Assembly (NCBI RefSeq): GCF_039541115.1
Contig: NZ_BAABFP010000004.1
Span: forward strand, 484,005-548,004
DNA: 64,000 bases
Source of the DNA: Angustibacter luteus
GTDB lineage: Bacteria > Actinomycetota > Actinomycetes > Actinomycetales > Angustibacteraceae
Direction of reading: 5' to 3'
Under the pieces are notes generated by a model. It was not told the DNA's origin. It was given only the letters and a program-made list of their open reading frames with translations, and made no database searches. This document shows, piece by piece, positions 32,708 through 41,074 of this stretch. Position numbers and translations under genes: made by a program. Numbering within the stretch: position 1 is the first letter of the stretch; each line of letters starts with the position of its first letter.

Positions 32708-34116
32708 AGGTCGGTCTTGGCCTCCACCCGGCCGGACGCGACGGCCTGCGCCAGCGCGGCGTGGTCGAGGGCGTTCTGCTCCGCGTAGGTCACGGAGAAG
32801 TCGGCGACCGCCTCCTCGAAGTGTGACTTCGAGCCCAGGTAGGCGGCGATCGCCACCCGGTCGCCGGAGCGGGCGTGGGCGCGGGCCAGCGTCTGCGCGC
32901 ACAGCCTCCCGTAGTAGGTCATCGTGCGCGGCTCCATGATCTCGACGACGGCCGAGCCCTTGCCGTCGCGGAGCTGGCGCACGTAGAAGTCACGCTCGGT
33001 GCCCTCCGGCCCGGTACCGCTCTGCCAGCCCAGGAAGATGTCGCTGGCCGCCTGCATCAGGTGCTGGCCGCGCACCACGCGCTCCCCGTGGTTGTGCACG
33101 GACGGGATGTCGACGAAGTCCGCGAGGACCGACGGCTGGGCCTCCTTCGCCTGCAGGAACAGTGGGTCGCCGCTGTCGACTCCCTCGAACAGCAGGATCC
33201 AGGCGCGGGTGCCGACGCTGCCCACGCCGACGACCTTGCGGGCCACCTGGACCAGCCGGAACTGCTCCAGCAGGTGCTGGCGGTCGGACTGCAACGTCGT
33301 CCGGTAGGAGCGCACGAGGTCGCGCAGGGTCGCGTAGATGTAGTCCGACTCCTCGTGCGGCCACAGCTCCTCGACCGGGACCAGCAGCGGGGGTTGGCTG
33401 AGGATGCGGACCTGGCCGTCGACCGTCGTGGTCAGCTTGCCCAAGGCCTGCAGGCTGTTCTTGTTGCGGGCCTTCTTCAGGGCCGCCTCGGCCCGCGCGG
33501 TGACCTTGTCACCCAGGTGCTCGCCCAGCGTCCTGATGGCCTCCTCCATGTCGAGGTGGGTGTACCAGACGTCGAGGTTTCCCTGCCGCGCGAACGAGCG
33601 CATGGTCTCGCGGTAGGTGGCCGCCGCGGCCGCCGCGACCTTGCGCTGCTGCTTCGCCGAGAAGTCGTTGTTCTGGGCCGCCACGGTCAGGCTGGCGCAC
33701 AGCCGCTTGATGTCCCACTCGAACGGGCCCGGGTGCGTCTCGTCGAAGTCGTTCAGGTCGAACACCAACCGCCGCTCCGGGGTGGCGAAGGCACCGAAGT
33801 TGCTCAGGTGGGCATCGCCGCAGAGCTGGACCGAGAGCCCCGAGCTCGGTGACCGGGACAGGTCACCCGCCATCAGCAGCGCCCCGCCGCGGTAGAAGGT
33901 GAACGGCGTGGCCAGCATCCGCCCGTACCGGATCGGCACCAGCTCAGGCACCCGCGTGGTGGCCTGCCCCTCGAGCACGTCGACCGGATCGGGCCGGCCC
34001 TGCGGGACGTAGTCCGCGTGCGAGTCCAGCGGGAGCCGCTCGCGGGCCGCCTTTCCGGCTGCGACCCGCTCATCACGGGTCAGGTGCGGGATGGAGTGAG
34101 CGTCCGTGGCTGTCAT
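32704..34116 (-). CDS. DUF2252 protein
   Basis: A 470-residue DUF2252 protein. RMLATPFTFYRGGALLMAGDL, VQLCGDAHLSNFG and FDLNDFDETHPGPFEWDIKRL are signature stretches; the GDAH and D-x-DFDE residues resemble a kinase-like (aminoglycoside phosphotransferase-type) catalytic site. ATG chosen with GGAGG 6 bases upstream. Divergent from the BTAD regulator. Biochemical function of the family is not established to my knowledge. Confidence 0.9.
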   Translation of the reverse strand: MTATDAHSIPHLTRDERVAAGKAARERLPLDSHADYVPQGRPDPVDVLEGQATTRVPELVPIRYGRMLATPFTFYRGGALLMAGDLSRSPSSGLSVQLCGDAHLSNFGAFATPERRLVFDLNDFDETHPGPFEWDIKRLCASLTVAAQNNDFSAKQQRKVAAAAAATYRETMRSFARQGNLDVWYTHLDMEEAIRTLGEHLGDKVTARAEAALKKARNKNSLQALGKLTTTVDGQVRILSQPPLLVPVEELWPHEESDYIYATLRDLVRSYRTTLQSDRQHLLEQFRLVQVARKVVGVGSVGTRAWILLFEGVDSGDPLFLQAKEAQPSVLADFVDIPSVHNHGERVVRGQHLMQAASDIFLGWQSGTGPEGTERDFYVRQLRDGKGSAVVEIMEPRTMTYYGRLCAQTLARAHARSGDRVAIAAYLGSKSHFEEAVADFSVTYAEQNALDHAALAQAVASGRVEAKTDL

Positions 34117-34234
34117 GGTGGCCTCCGCCTGTTGCTGGGCATTGCATCCCTGCGGAGGCGATCTTGGCAAGTGACCAGCCGCCGCTCGGCCCACGGGTTC
34201 GGTATCAGGAGCGACCATCGGGGGTCTTGTCAGG

Positions 34235-37200
34235 GTGACAGCGAAACGCACCAGGCCACCCAGCCGCACCGTGGTCGTCGCGACCGCCGGCTACGGCAAG
34301 ACGACCGCGCTGGAGTCGGAGGCCCCCGCCGCCGGGCTGCGCCGGCAGGCGGTCGACCTGGTTGCCGGACCGCTGCCGGACGCGCCGTGGCTCGGGATCG
34401 ACGACCTCGATGTGCTGTCCGCCGGCGACCGGCTGCTCCTGCTGGAGCGGCTGGCGGCCCTGCCCGACGACGTCGGGTTCACGTTGACTGCCCGGTGCCC
34501 GCTGGACGACGCGCTGCTGGCGACGTTGCCCGGCCCGGTGCTCGAACGCGGGCCGCAGGACCTCCGGCTGAGCACGTACCAGGTCGCCGGCCTGCTCGCT
34601 CAGGAGTACGGCGTCCAGGACCCGGCCGCGGCCGGACGCGTGCACGCCGCGACGGCGGGCTGGCCCATGCTGGTGCACTTCGCCGCGGACCTGGTCGCCC
34701 GGGAGCCGGACGCGGACGTCGTCACGGCGCTCGCCGCTCCGGGCACGGCCTCGGCTCGCTGGGTCACGGCCCAGGTGCTGGCCTACCTGGAGCCCGCCGT
34801 CCGCGACGCCCTGCGGGTCGCCGCCGCCCTCGGCCCGTTCACCGCCCGGCTGCTCGAGAACCTCTCGCCGCTGGGTTCGGCCGCCGCAGCGGCGGCCGTC
34901 GACCGGCTCTGCCGCAGCGGCGTTCTCGTCGCTCGGCAGCGGCCCGGCGGCCTGGGCCTGACGGTGGTGGTGCCGGTGGTGGCGCAGGTGCTGGCCGCTG
35001 CCACCCGCTCCGCGGTCGGCGCCGACAAGCTGGTGACCGCGGCGCGCAGCTACCAGGACGACGACCTGCCCTTCCCCGCAGCGCGCGCCTGGCAGCTCGC
35101 CGGCGATCTCGAGGCCGCTCGCCGGATGGTCGAGCAGCAGGGTGCGCAGATGCTCGCCGCCGGGCACGCGGCCGGGGTGGTCGCGCTCCTGGACGAGCTC
35201 GGTGCCACCGAGTCCACCCTGCTGCAGCGCACCCGGGCGGACGCGCTGCGGATGGTCGGCGACACCGCGGGCGCGCTGCGCGCGTACGCGCCGCTGGTGG
35301 AGCGCGCCGACCGCGACGGGTGGGACGCCGCACTGTCCGGCCAGGTCGCCGCCGTGCACTACGCCTGCGGGGAGCCCAGAGCGGCGCTGGTCGCGCTCGA
35401 CCGGATCAGCGCCGACGCGGCGTCCGGTGACCGCGACGGCATCCTGTGGAGGGCCTGCCGGGCCCAGGTGCTCGCCACGCTCGGCCGGGACGACGAGGCC
35501 GTCACCGTTGCGGCACAAGCGGTTTCGGATGCCGAGGCGGGTGACGACAAGCACGCCGCCGCCGAGGCGCACTCGGCGATGGCCCGGGTCTGCCGCGGGT
35601 CCCAGAAGGAGGCGCATCTCGAACGAGCCCTGGACGCGGCGACCAGCGCCGGCGATGCCCTCGCCGCCATGCGGGTCCGCGTCAACCAGTCGTGCCTCGC
35701 CCTCGCCGCGGCCCGCTACGGGCAGGCCTGCACGGCCGCCCGGGAGGCGGTCCGGCTGGGTGAGCTCGGCAGCCCACCAGGGCGGTACGCGGTCGCGCTG
35801 CACAACCTCGGCGAGGCCCTGCTGCGGGTCGGCGAGTACGGCGAGGCGACGTGGCAGCTGCAGCGGTCGGTTGCCATGTTCCGCGGCCTCGGGCCGGGGC
35901 GCTGCGGCATGGGCCTCGTGGGCCTCGGCGAGGTCCACCGCGAGCTCGGGCACGACGAGCAGGCGCGGGCCGCGTACCTGGAGGCCGTCGACCTGGGCCG
36001 GGACAGCGGCGAGCTGCAGGTCCTGGTCCCTGCCCTCGCCGGCCTCGCCCGGCTGCGCGCGGCCGACGACCCCGACGAGGCGTACCGGCTCGCCGACGAG
36101 GCGGTCCGCGGCGCCTCGGCGAGCCAACGGCCGTTCGCGCACCTGGGGATGGGCTGGGTGCACCTCGTCCGCGGCGACCGTGCCGACGCCGCGATCTGGG
36201 CCGGCCGGGCGGTGGAGTCCGCCCGCGACGTCCACGCCCTCGACGTCCTGGCCGAGGCGCTCGAGCTCACCGCGGCTGCCACCGATGACCCCGCCCTCGC
36301 CCACCGTGCCCTGGGTGAGGCCCTGGCGATCTGGCGGGACGGCGGCGCCACCACCGCCGAGGCCCGCGTCGAGCTGCTGATCGGCTGGCAGCCGGCCGCC
36401 GACGGGGCGGACCGGTCCCGTGCCCGGGACGCCGCCCGCCGGCTGCAGCGGCTCGGCATCCTGCACGTGCACGGCCGGCCGGTCACCGACCAGGCGAGTG
36501 CGCACCAGGTGACGATCCAGGTGCTCGGCGGCTTCACCGTCGGCGTCGGCGGGGCGCCGGTGCCCTTCACCGCCTGGCGCTCGCGACAGGCCCGGACCCT
36601 GGTCAAGGTGCTAGCGGCGCGACGCGGGCGTCCGGTCAGCCGGGCGTCGCTGTGCGAGCTGCTCTGGCCCGACGACGACCCCGCGAAGACCGCGCACCGG
36701 CTCTCGGTGCTGCTGGCCACCGTGCGCGGGGTGCTCGACCCGGGACGGGACTGGCCGGCCGAGCACTACGTCGGCGCGGACCCGCAGGGGATCCGGCTCG
36801 ACCTGGCGCACGTCGCGCTGGACGCGGACGCCCTCGTGCACGACGCCGATGCCGCTGCCGCGCTGATGGACGCCGGGGAGCGCGAGCGGGCTCGCGAGAT
36901 CCTCACGGACGTGGACGGTCGGTACCGCGGCGGCGCCCTCGAGGACGAGCTGGGTGAGGAGTGGGCCGACGGCTTCCGCGAGGAGGTGCGCGCCGCGTGG
37001 CTGCGGTCGCTGCGCCGGCTGGCCTGGCTGCACGCCGGGCAGGGACGTCCGGCCGACGCGCAGGTGCTGCTCGTGCGCCTGCTGGACGCCGACCCGTACG
37101 ACACCAACGTGCACCGGCTGCTGGTCACGACGCTCGTGCGCGGCGGCCGGCACGGGGAGGCGCGGCGGGCGTTCGCGCGCTGGGCCGAGGCGATGGACGC

Positions 37201-37276
37201 CGTGGACGCCCCGCCGCCGGACGACGCCGTGCTGGGCTCGAGCGGGCTGGGCTCAGGCGTTCTGACGCCACGATGA
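34235..37276 (+). CDS. Large BTAD-domain transcriptional activator with P-loop and TPR region
   Basis: A 1013-residue regulator. A P-loop ATAGYGKTT (16-24) and LGIDDLD (about 52) mark an N-terminal STAND-like ATPase. A long helical TPR region spans about 260-740. The C-terminus has an OmpR-type DNA-binding domain (IQVLGGFTVGVGGAPVPFTAWRSRQARTLVKVLA, SRASLCELLWPDDDPAKTAHRLS) and then a bacterial transcriptional activation domain (about 850-1000). This reverses the SARP/AfsR order, with DNA-binding and BTAD at the end, as in some LuxR/MalT-related regulators. The start is GTG. No secondary metabolite genes are adjacent; targets unknown, possibly the divergent DUF2252 gene or the secreted-protein genes after it. 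Confidence 0.85.
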   Translation: MTAKRTRPPSRTVVVATAGYGKTTALESEAPAAGLRRQAVDLVAGPLPDAPWLGIDDLDVLSAGDRLLLLERLAALPDDVGFTLTARCPLDDALLATLPGPVLERGPQDLRLSTYQVAGLLAQEYGVQDPAAAGRVHAATAGWPMLVHFAADLVAREPDADVVTALAAPGTASARWVTAQVLAYLEPAVRDALRVAAALGPFTARLLENLSPLGSAAAAAAVDRLCRSGVLVARQRPGGLGLTVVVPVVAQVLAAATRSAVGADKLVTAARSYQDDDLPFPAARAWQLAGDLEAARRMVEQQGAQMLAAGHAAGVVALLDELGATESTLLQRTRADALRMVGDTAGALRAYAPLVERADRDGWDAALSGQVAAVHYACGEPRAALVALDRISADAASGDRDGILWRACRAQVLATLGRDDEAVTVAAQAVSDAEAGDDKHAAAEAHSAMARVCRGSQKEAHLERALDAATSAGDALAAMRVRVNQSCLALAAARYGQACTAAREAVRLGELGSPPGRYAVALHNLGEALLRVGEYGEATWQLQRSVAMFRGLGPGRCGMGLVGLGEVHRELGHDEQARAAYLEAVDLGRDSGELQVLVPALAGLARLRAADDPDEAYRLADEAVRGASASQRPFAHLGMGWVHLVRGDRADAAIWAGRAVESARDVHALDVLAEALELTAAATDDPALAHRALGEALAIWRDGGATTAEARVELLIGWQPAADGADRSRARDAARRLQRLGILHVHGRPVTDQASAHQVTIQVLGGFTVGVGGAPVPFTAWRSRQARTLVKVLAARRGRPVSRASLCELLWPDDDPAKTAHRLSVLLATVRGVLDPGRDWPAEHYVGADPQGIRLDLAHVALDADALVHDADAAAALMDAGERERAREILTDVDGRYRGGALEDELGEEWADGFREEVRAAWLRSLRRLAWLHAGQGRPADAQVLLVRLLDADPYDTNVHRLLVTTLVRGGRHGEARRAFARWAEAMDAVDAPPPDDAVLGSSGLGSGVLTPR

Positions 37277-37360
37277 CGGCGCGCTGACACCTTCGATCTC
37301 GCCGTACCGAAGCGGCTGGCCGTCCGAACCGGCGGCTCACGACCAGCAGGGGGAAACACC

Positions 37361-37855
37361 ATGTCTCACAAGATCATCCGCATCGCCACCGTCGTCACCG
37401 CCGCGGCCGCCGCCGGGTTGCTGGGCGTCGCATCGCCCAGCGCCGCGAGCGCCGCCCCGGCGTCCGAGGTCTGCGGCAAGGGGGGAGTCGTCCTGTACGG
37501 CGGTGCGGGGAACGACACGCTCACCGGCACCAACGGCAACGACATCATCTACGGCCTCGGTGGTGACGACCGCATCGACGGCAAGGGCGGGAACGACGTC
37601 CTGGTCGGCGGGCCCGGGTGGGACACCATCAGGGGTGGGGACGGCAACGACTGCATCAGCGGGGGCACGGGGAACGACACGGTCTCGGGCGAGCGGGGCG
37701 ACGACTGCGTCGCCGGCGACGAGGACAACGACTTCGTCAGCGGTGGCCCCGGCAAGGACGACCTGGACGGCGGTGACAACGCGGACGGCAGCTCGGGGTT
37801 CGACATGTGGTACCTCCCGGACGCACAGGACTCGGCCGCCCGCATGGAGTACTGA
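37361..37855 (+). CDS. Small secreted RTX-type calcium-binding repeat protein
   Basis: A 164-residue protein with an N-terminal Sec signal peptide (about 1-31, ending ASAAPA) and six to seven glycine-aspartate nonapeptide repeats of the RTX type (GGAGNDTLT, GTNGNDIIY, GLGGDDRID, GKGGNDVLV and so on, about 48-140). Four or so cysteines are interspersed (CGKGG, DCISGG, DDCVAG), which is unusual for RTX. No catalytic domain. Probably folds on binding Ca2+ outside the cell. Its start sequence AGGGGGAAACACC resembles that of the next secreted gene. Confidence 0.88.
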   Translation: MSHKIIRIATVVTAAAAAGLLGVASPSAASAAPASEVCGKGGVVLYGGAGNDTLTGTNGNDIIYGLGGDDRIDGKGGNDVLVGGPGWDTIRGGDGNDCISGGTGNDTVSGERGDDCVAGDEDNDFVSGGPGKDDLDGGDNADGSSGFDMWYLPDAQDSAARMEY

Positions 37856-37884
37856 GCGGGCGTCGTCCCTTCGTTCACACGTCA

Positions 37885-37922
37885 CAGATGGGGCACCGGA
37901 CCGACGTCCGGTGCCCCATCTG
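37885..37922. terminator. Strong bidirectional hairpin terminator
   Basis: A perfect 17-base stem (37885-37901 with 37906-37922) and a 4-base loop CGAC lie between two convergent genes ending at 37855 and 37940. GC content of the stem is high and there is no long T tract. It can terminate transcription from both sides. Confidence 0.85.
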
Positions 37923-37939
37923 CGTCAGGTCAGCGCGTC

Positions 37940-38440
37940 CTAGTTCTGGATCGACTGCGCCTGTGACAGGTTCCAGGCGGACCAGCCGCCCTGGATCTGG
38001 TTGGTCACCCGGAAGCGCACCTTCTGGTAGACCTCCTCGTCGCCGTCCGTGTCGTCGGTGACGGGCAGCGCCGCCCGCACCGTGATGTCCTTCGTCGCGC
38101 CGGCGGCCGGGAAGGACTTGTTCTGCGTCGAGGTCCCGGTGAACTCGTCCAGCGCATCCGGGTCGCCGGCGGCGCCGGCCAGGTCGGACTCCCAGCGCTC
38201 GTGGGTGATCTCGACGCTCACGCCGGCCAGGGACGGGTCGCACGTAAGGTGGTAGACGTAGTCGGCCTGCTTGAGTCCGCCTGCGGTCCAGTGGTTGGTG
38301 AACGCGGGCTTGTCGACGGTGAGGTGGCAGCCGTCCTTGGTGACGGTGCCGACGGCCTGCGCCGACGACGCCACCCCGAGCGGGGCACCGACTCCGGCGG
38401 CCAGCGCGAGGGTGATGGCGAGCTTCCTGCTTCGGTTCAT
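37940..38440 (-). CDS. Secreted hypothetical protein
   Basis: A 166-residue protein with a signal peptide (about 1-29, ending ASSAQA). The mature part has two cysteines (CHLTV and LTCDP) that could form a disulfide, and a strand-rich pattern (ADYVYHLTCDPSLAGVSVEITHERW, VYQKVRFRVTN). No family recognised. ATG chosen with a GGGGGAAAG leader like that of the RTX gene, which suggests similar translation control. Confidence 0.75.
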   Translation of the reverse strand: MNRSRKLAITLALAAGVGAPLGVASSAQAVGTVTKDGCHLTVDKPAFTNHWTAGGLKQADYVYHLTCDPSLAGVSVEITHERWESDLAGAAGDPDALDEFTGTSTQNKSFPAAGATKDITVRAALPVTDDTDGDEEVYQKVRFRVTNQIQGGWSAWNLSQAQSIQN

Positions 38441-38537
38441 GGTCTTTCCCCCATCTGAAGAGGCGGTCGGGGTGACCGCCGACATCAGAGTCGGTGGGGG
38501 TCGTCAGCGTGGCGTCACAACGGTCGGCCAGGCCGGC

Positions 38538-38906
38538 TCAGCAGCAGTGCGGGTCGAGCATCTGGGAGATGGCGTACAGGGACTCCGGCACCAGCCGGTA
38601 CCAGACGTTCATGCCGTCCCGCCGCTTCGTGCACAGGCCGGCCTCGAGCAGCTTGCGCAGGTGGTGGCTGACGGTGGCTTCGCTGAGGCCGACGACGGGG
38701 GCCAGGTCGCAGGTGCAGGCCTCCCAGTTCGGGGCGCCGAGCAGGAACGCCACCAGCTGGAGGCGGGTCGGGTCCGCGAGCGCCTTCAGCCGGACGGCGA
38801 GGGCGACCGCGTCGTCGGCGGTCAGGGTGGGCGTGGCGCCGAGTGGCTCGCAGCAGATCGGTGAGGTGTCCACGAGCAGCGGCAGCGTCTTCGGCATGAG
38901 GGACAT
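38538..38906 (-). CDS. arsR: ArsR-family arsenic-responsive repressor
   Basis: A 122-residue winged-helix metalloregulator. The HTH is VVGLSEATVSHHLRKLLEAGL. Candidate thiolate ligands are C18/C19 (SPICCEP), C64 and C66 (EACTCDLA, at the start of helix alpha 3 region) and C121/C122 at the extreme C-terminus (DPHCC). Divergent from the arsenic genes, with two inverted repeats between them. Expected to repress them until As(III) or Sb(III) binds. The vicinal and CxC cysteines make a soft-metal sensor very likely. Confidence 0.9.
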   Translation of the reverse strand: MSLMPKTLPLLVDTSPICCEPLGATPTLTADDAVALAVRLKALADPTRLQLVAFLLGAPNWEACTCDLAPVVGLSEATVSHHLRKLLEAGLCTKRRDGMNVWYRLVPESLYAISQMLDPHCC

Positions 38907-38917
38907 CCTGCCACCTT

Positions 38918-38977
38918 CTTGACGAATGTCGAAGAGGTTGGCATGGTTCGGACGACAGTTATTCGATATTCATCGAA
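38918..38977. promoter_or_regulatory. ArsR operator region
   Basis: TTCGAT-ATTC-ATCGAA at 38962-38977 is a perfect inverted repeat 10 bases before the CadI/ArsI-like start. An imperfect repeat, TCTTGACGAATGTCGAAGA, lies at about 38917-38935 near the arsR start. Both share the core GAATrTCGAAG or its complement, typical of an ArsR operator pair in a divergent promoter. Confidence 0.65.
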
Positions 38978-38986
38978 GGAGTCGCC

Positions 38987-39424
38987 ATGTCCCGCGTCCA
39001 GCTCGCCCTCAACGTCGAGAACATCGACGACGCCGTCACCTTCTACTCGACCCTGTTCGACACCCAGCCCGCCAAGCGTCGTCCGGGCTACGCCAACTTC
39101 GCCGTCGAGAACCCTGCCCTCAAGCTCGTGCTGTTCGAGAACCCCGGCCGGTCCGGCACTCTCAATCACCTCGGGGTCGAGCGCGAGTCGATGGCCGAGA
39201 TCGTCGAGCAGGCGGAGCGCCTGGAGGCCGCGGGTCTGCAGCTGGACGTCGAGGGCGACGTCGTCTGCTGCTACGCGCGCCAGGACAAGCACTGGGTCAC
39301 CGGTCCGGACGGACAGCGGTGGGAGAACTACGTCGTGCTCGCGGACGCCGGAGCCGACCTCGAGGGCAAGACGCTGGCGGACGTCGGCGCCGCGCCCGAG
39401 AGCTCGGGCTGCTGTGCCGGCTGA
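38987..39424 (+). CDS. CadI/ArsI-family VOC protein
   Basis: A 145-residue VOC protein with the MSRVQLALNV N-terminus, AKRRPGYANFAVENP stretch and vicinal cysteines C94-C95 in VVCCYARQDKHWV of CadI/ArsI proteins. H61 and E113 are candidate metal ligands. Position 5, a histidine iron ligand in ArsI C-As lyases, is glutamine here, as I recall for CadI. It may bind or detoxify As(III)/organoarsenicals or cadmium; lyase activity is doubtful. First gene of the arsenic operon. Confidence 0.87.
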   Translation: MSRVQLALNVENIDDAVTFYSTLFDTQPAKRRPGYANFAVENPALKLVLFENPGRSGTLNHLGVERESMAEIVEQAERLEAAGLQLDVEGDVVCCYARQDKHWVTGPDGQRWENYVVLADAGADLEGKTLADVGAAPESSGCCAG

Positions 39425-40109
39425 GCTGGGACGCCGACTGCTGGCCGAGCTGGTCGGGACGGCGGCGCTGGTCACGGTGGTCGTCGGGTCGGGGATCGCG
39501 GCTCAGCGGCTCTCGCCCCAGGACGTCGGTCTGCAGCTGCTGGAGAACTCGCTGGCGACCGCGCTCGGGCTCGGGGTGCTCGTCCTCGTGCTCGGTCCGG
39601 TGTCCGGAGCGCACCTCAACCCGGTGGTCTCGGCGGCGGACGCCGTCCTGGGCCGTCGGGGCCGCACGGGGCTACGCGCGCGGGACGTCGTCAGCTACAC
39701 CGGCGCCCAGGTGGTGGGCGCGGTGCTCGGTGCCGCCGTCGCCAACGTGATGTTCGACCTGGATGCTGTTCAGGTGTCCACCACCGACCGGACGACCAGA
39801 GGCCACCTGATCGGCGAGGCCGTGGCGACCGCCGGGCTGGTCCTCGTGGTCTTCGCGCTGGCCCGGACGGGCCGGGGGGCCTGGTCGGCGTCCGCCGTGG
39901 GCGCCTACATCGGAGCGGCGTACTGGTTCACCAGCTCGACGTCGTTCGCCAACCCCGCCGTGACCGTCGGCCGGACGTTCACCGACACCTTCGCGGGGAT
40001 CGCCCCGGCATCCGTGCCCGGCTTCGTGCTCGCCCAGGTCGTCGGTGGCGTGCTGGGCCTGGCACTCGTGCTCGTCCTGTACCCCTTCGAGTCCGCGAGG
40101 TCCGCATGA
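39414..40109 (+). CDS. MIP-family aquaporin in the arsenic operon (AqpS-like)
   Basis: A 231-residue membrane channel with about six spans and the two pore motifs: NPV in HLNPVVSA and NPA in FANPAVT. The first NPA has the NPV variant. GTG start overlaps the CadI/ArsI-like stop by 11 bases and the stop is overlapped by arsC, so all three are coupled. In rhizobial arsenic operons an AqpS channel lets arsenite leave the cell down its gradient and replaces a pump. No Acr3 or ArsB is present in this window. Confidence 0.88.
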   Translation: MPAELGRRLLAELVGTAALVTVVVGSGIAAQRLSPQDVGLQLLENSLATALGLGVLVLVLGPVSGAHLNPVVSAADAVLGRRGRTGLRARDVVSYTGAQVVGAVLGAAVANVMFDLDAVQVSTTDRTTRGHLIGEAVATAGLVLVVFALARTGRGAWSASAVGAYIGAAYWFTSSTSFANPAVTVGRTFTDTFAGIAPASVPGFVLAQVVGGVLGLALVLVLYPFESARSA

Positions 40110-40510
40110 CCCAGCCCAGGCCGTCCGTGATGTTCGTCTGCGTGCACAACGCCGGCCGGTCCCAGATGGCCGCCGGGTTCCTCACCCACCTGTCCGAGGG
40201 TGCGGTGGAGGTCCGGTCGGCGGGCTCGGTCCCGGCCGACCAGGTCAACCCCGTCGCGGTGGCCGCGATGGCCGAGGTGGGGATCGACATCGCGGAACAG
40301 CGGCCGAAGGTCCTGACCGCGGACGACGTCCAGGCCTCCGACGTCGTCATCACGATGGGCTGCGGTGACGCGTGCCCGTTCTTCCCCGGGGTGCGCTACC
40401 TCGACTGGGAGCTCGACGACCCCGCCGGGCAGGACCTGGACGCCGTCCGAGCGATCCGCGACGAGATCCGGGCCCGGGTGGAGACTGTCCTGGGCGAGCT
40501 GACGCCCTGA
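40106..40510 (+). CDS. arsC: Arsenate reductase, low-molecular-weight phosphatase type
   Basis: A 134-residue LMW-phosphatase-fold arsenate reductase. The P-loop is CVHNAGRSQ with nucleophile C12; C86 and C90 in MGCGDACPFFPG form the redox pair that passes the disulfide to thioredoxin. Reduces As(V) to As(III), which can then leave by the upstream channel. ATGA overlap with the aquaporin gene. Confidence 0.93.
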   Translation: MTQPRPSVMFVCVHNAGRSQMAAGFLTHLSEGAVEVRSAGSVPADQVNPVAVAAMAEVGIDIAEQRPKVLTADDVQASDVVITMGCGDACPFFPGVRYLDWELDDPAGQDLDAVRAIRDEIRARVETVLGELTP

Positions 40511-40610
40511 CCCCTGGCGAGACCAGAGAAGTGGGGCACCCAGGGGACGTCAGGTGCCCGCATTCGCTGTTCTCGACGTCCCGCCCACGCGAGCCACTCC
40601 AGGAGCTCTC

Positions 40611-40910
40611 ATGCCCTCCTTCATCTTCATCTACCGCGCCGGGCCTGACCCCGTACCCGCTGATCGCGTCGCAGAGAACCGCGCCGCGTGGCAGGAGTGG
40701 AACGCCTCACTCCAGGAGGACTACGGGATCCGCACCGCGGGGGGCAGGCTCGTGACGGCGACCGGTCAGACAGACGCGGATGGCGTAATCCGCGGCGCCT
40801 CGATGGTCGACTTCGACTCCCTCGAGCAGGCCGTCAGCGCCGCTCGAGGAGCACCGAACCTGGCCTTCGGCGGAAGTGTCGAGGTGCTCGAGGAGCTCTC
40901 GCAGCGCTGA
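40611..40910 (+). CDS. YCII-like small protein
   Basis: A 99-residue protein resembling the YCII/dabb-like fold: PSFIFIYRAG at the N-terminus, WQEWNASLQEDYGIRTAGGRLV and SMVDFDSLEQAVSAARGAPNLAFGGSVEVLE. AGGAG lies upstream of the ATG. It follows the arsenic operon by 100 bases. Function unknown. Confidence 0.75.
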   Translation: MPSFIFIYRAGPDPVPADRVAENRAAWQEWNASLQEDYGIRTAGGRLVTATGQTDADGVIRGASMVDFDSLEQAVSAARGAPNLAFGGSVEVLEELSQR

Positions 40911-40923
40911 CCGCCGGAGTGCG

Positions 40924-40997
40924 TGGAGCGGGTGACGGGAATCGAACCCGCACTGTCAGCTTGGGAAGCTGATGTTCTACCATTGAACTACACCCGC
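40924..40997 (-). tRNA. tRNA-Gly (anticodon CCC)
   Basis: On the minus strand a full cloverleaf can be folded. The acceptor stem GCGGGTG pairs with CACCCGC. The anticodon arm TCAGC-TTCCCAA-GCTGA has anticodon CCC. The T arm is CGGG TTCGATT CCCG, and CCA is encoded at the 3' end (40924-40926). The gene is 74 bases including CCA. Confidence 0.95.
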
Positions 40998-41074
40998 GAG
41001 CGCCCCGAAGTGCGCGCAGCAGAGCATAACCGATCGCTCGGCTGGCCCGTGAGCGGCGCCTTCGGGGCCCCCGG

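Noticed and set aside
34205-36505. Minus-strand frame of 766 codons
   Set aside because: Antisense to the BTAD regulator, whose P-loop, DNA-binding and BTAD motifs are clear.
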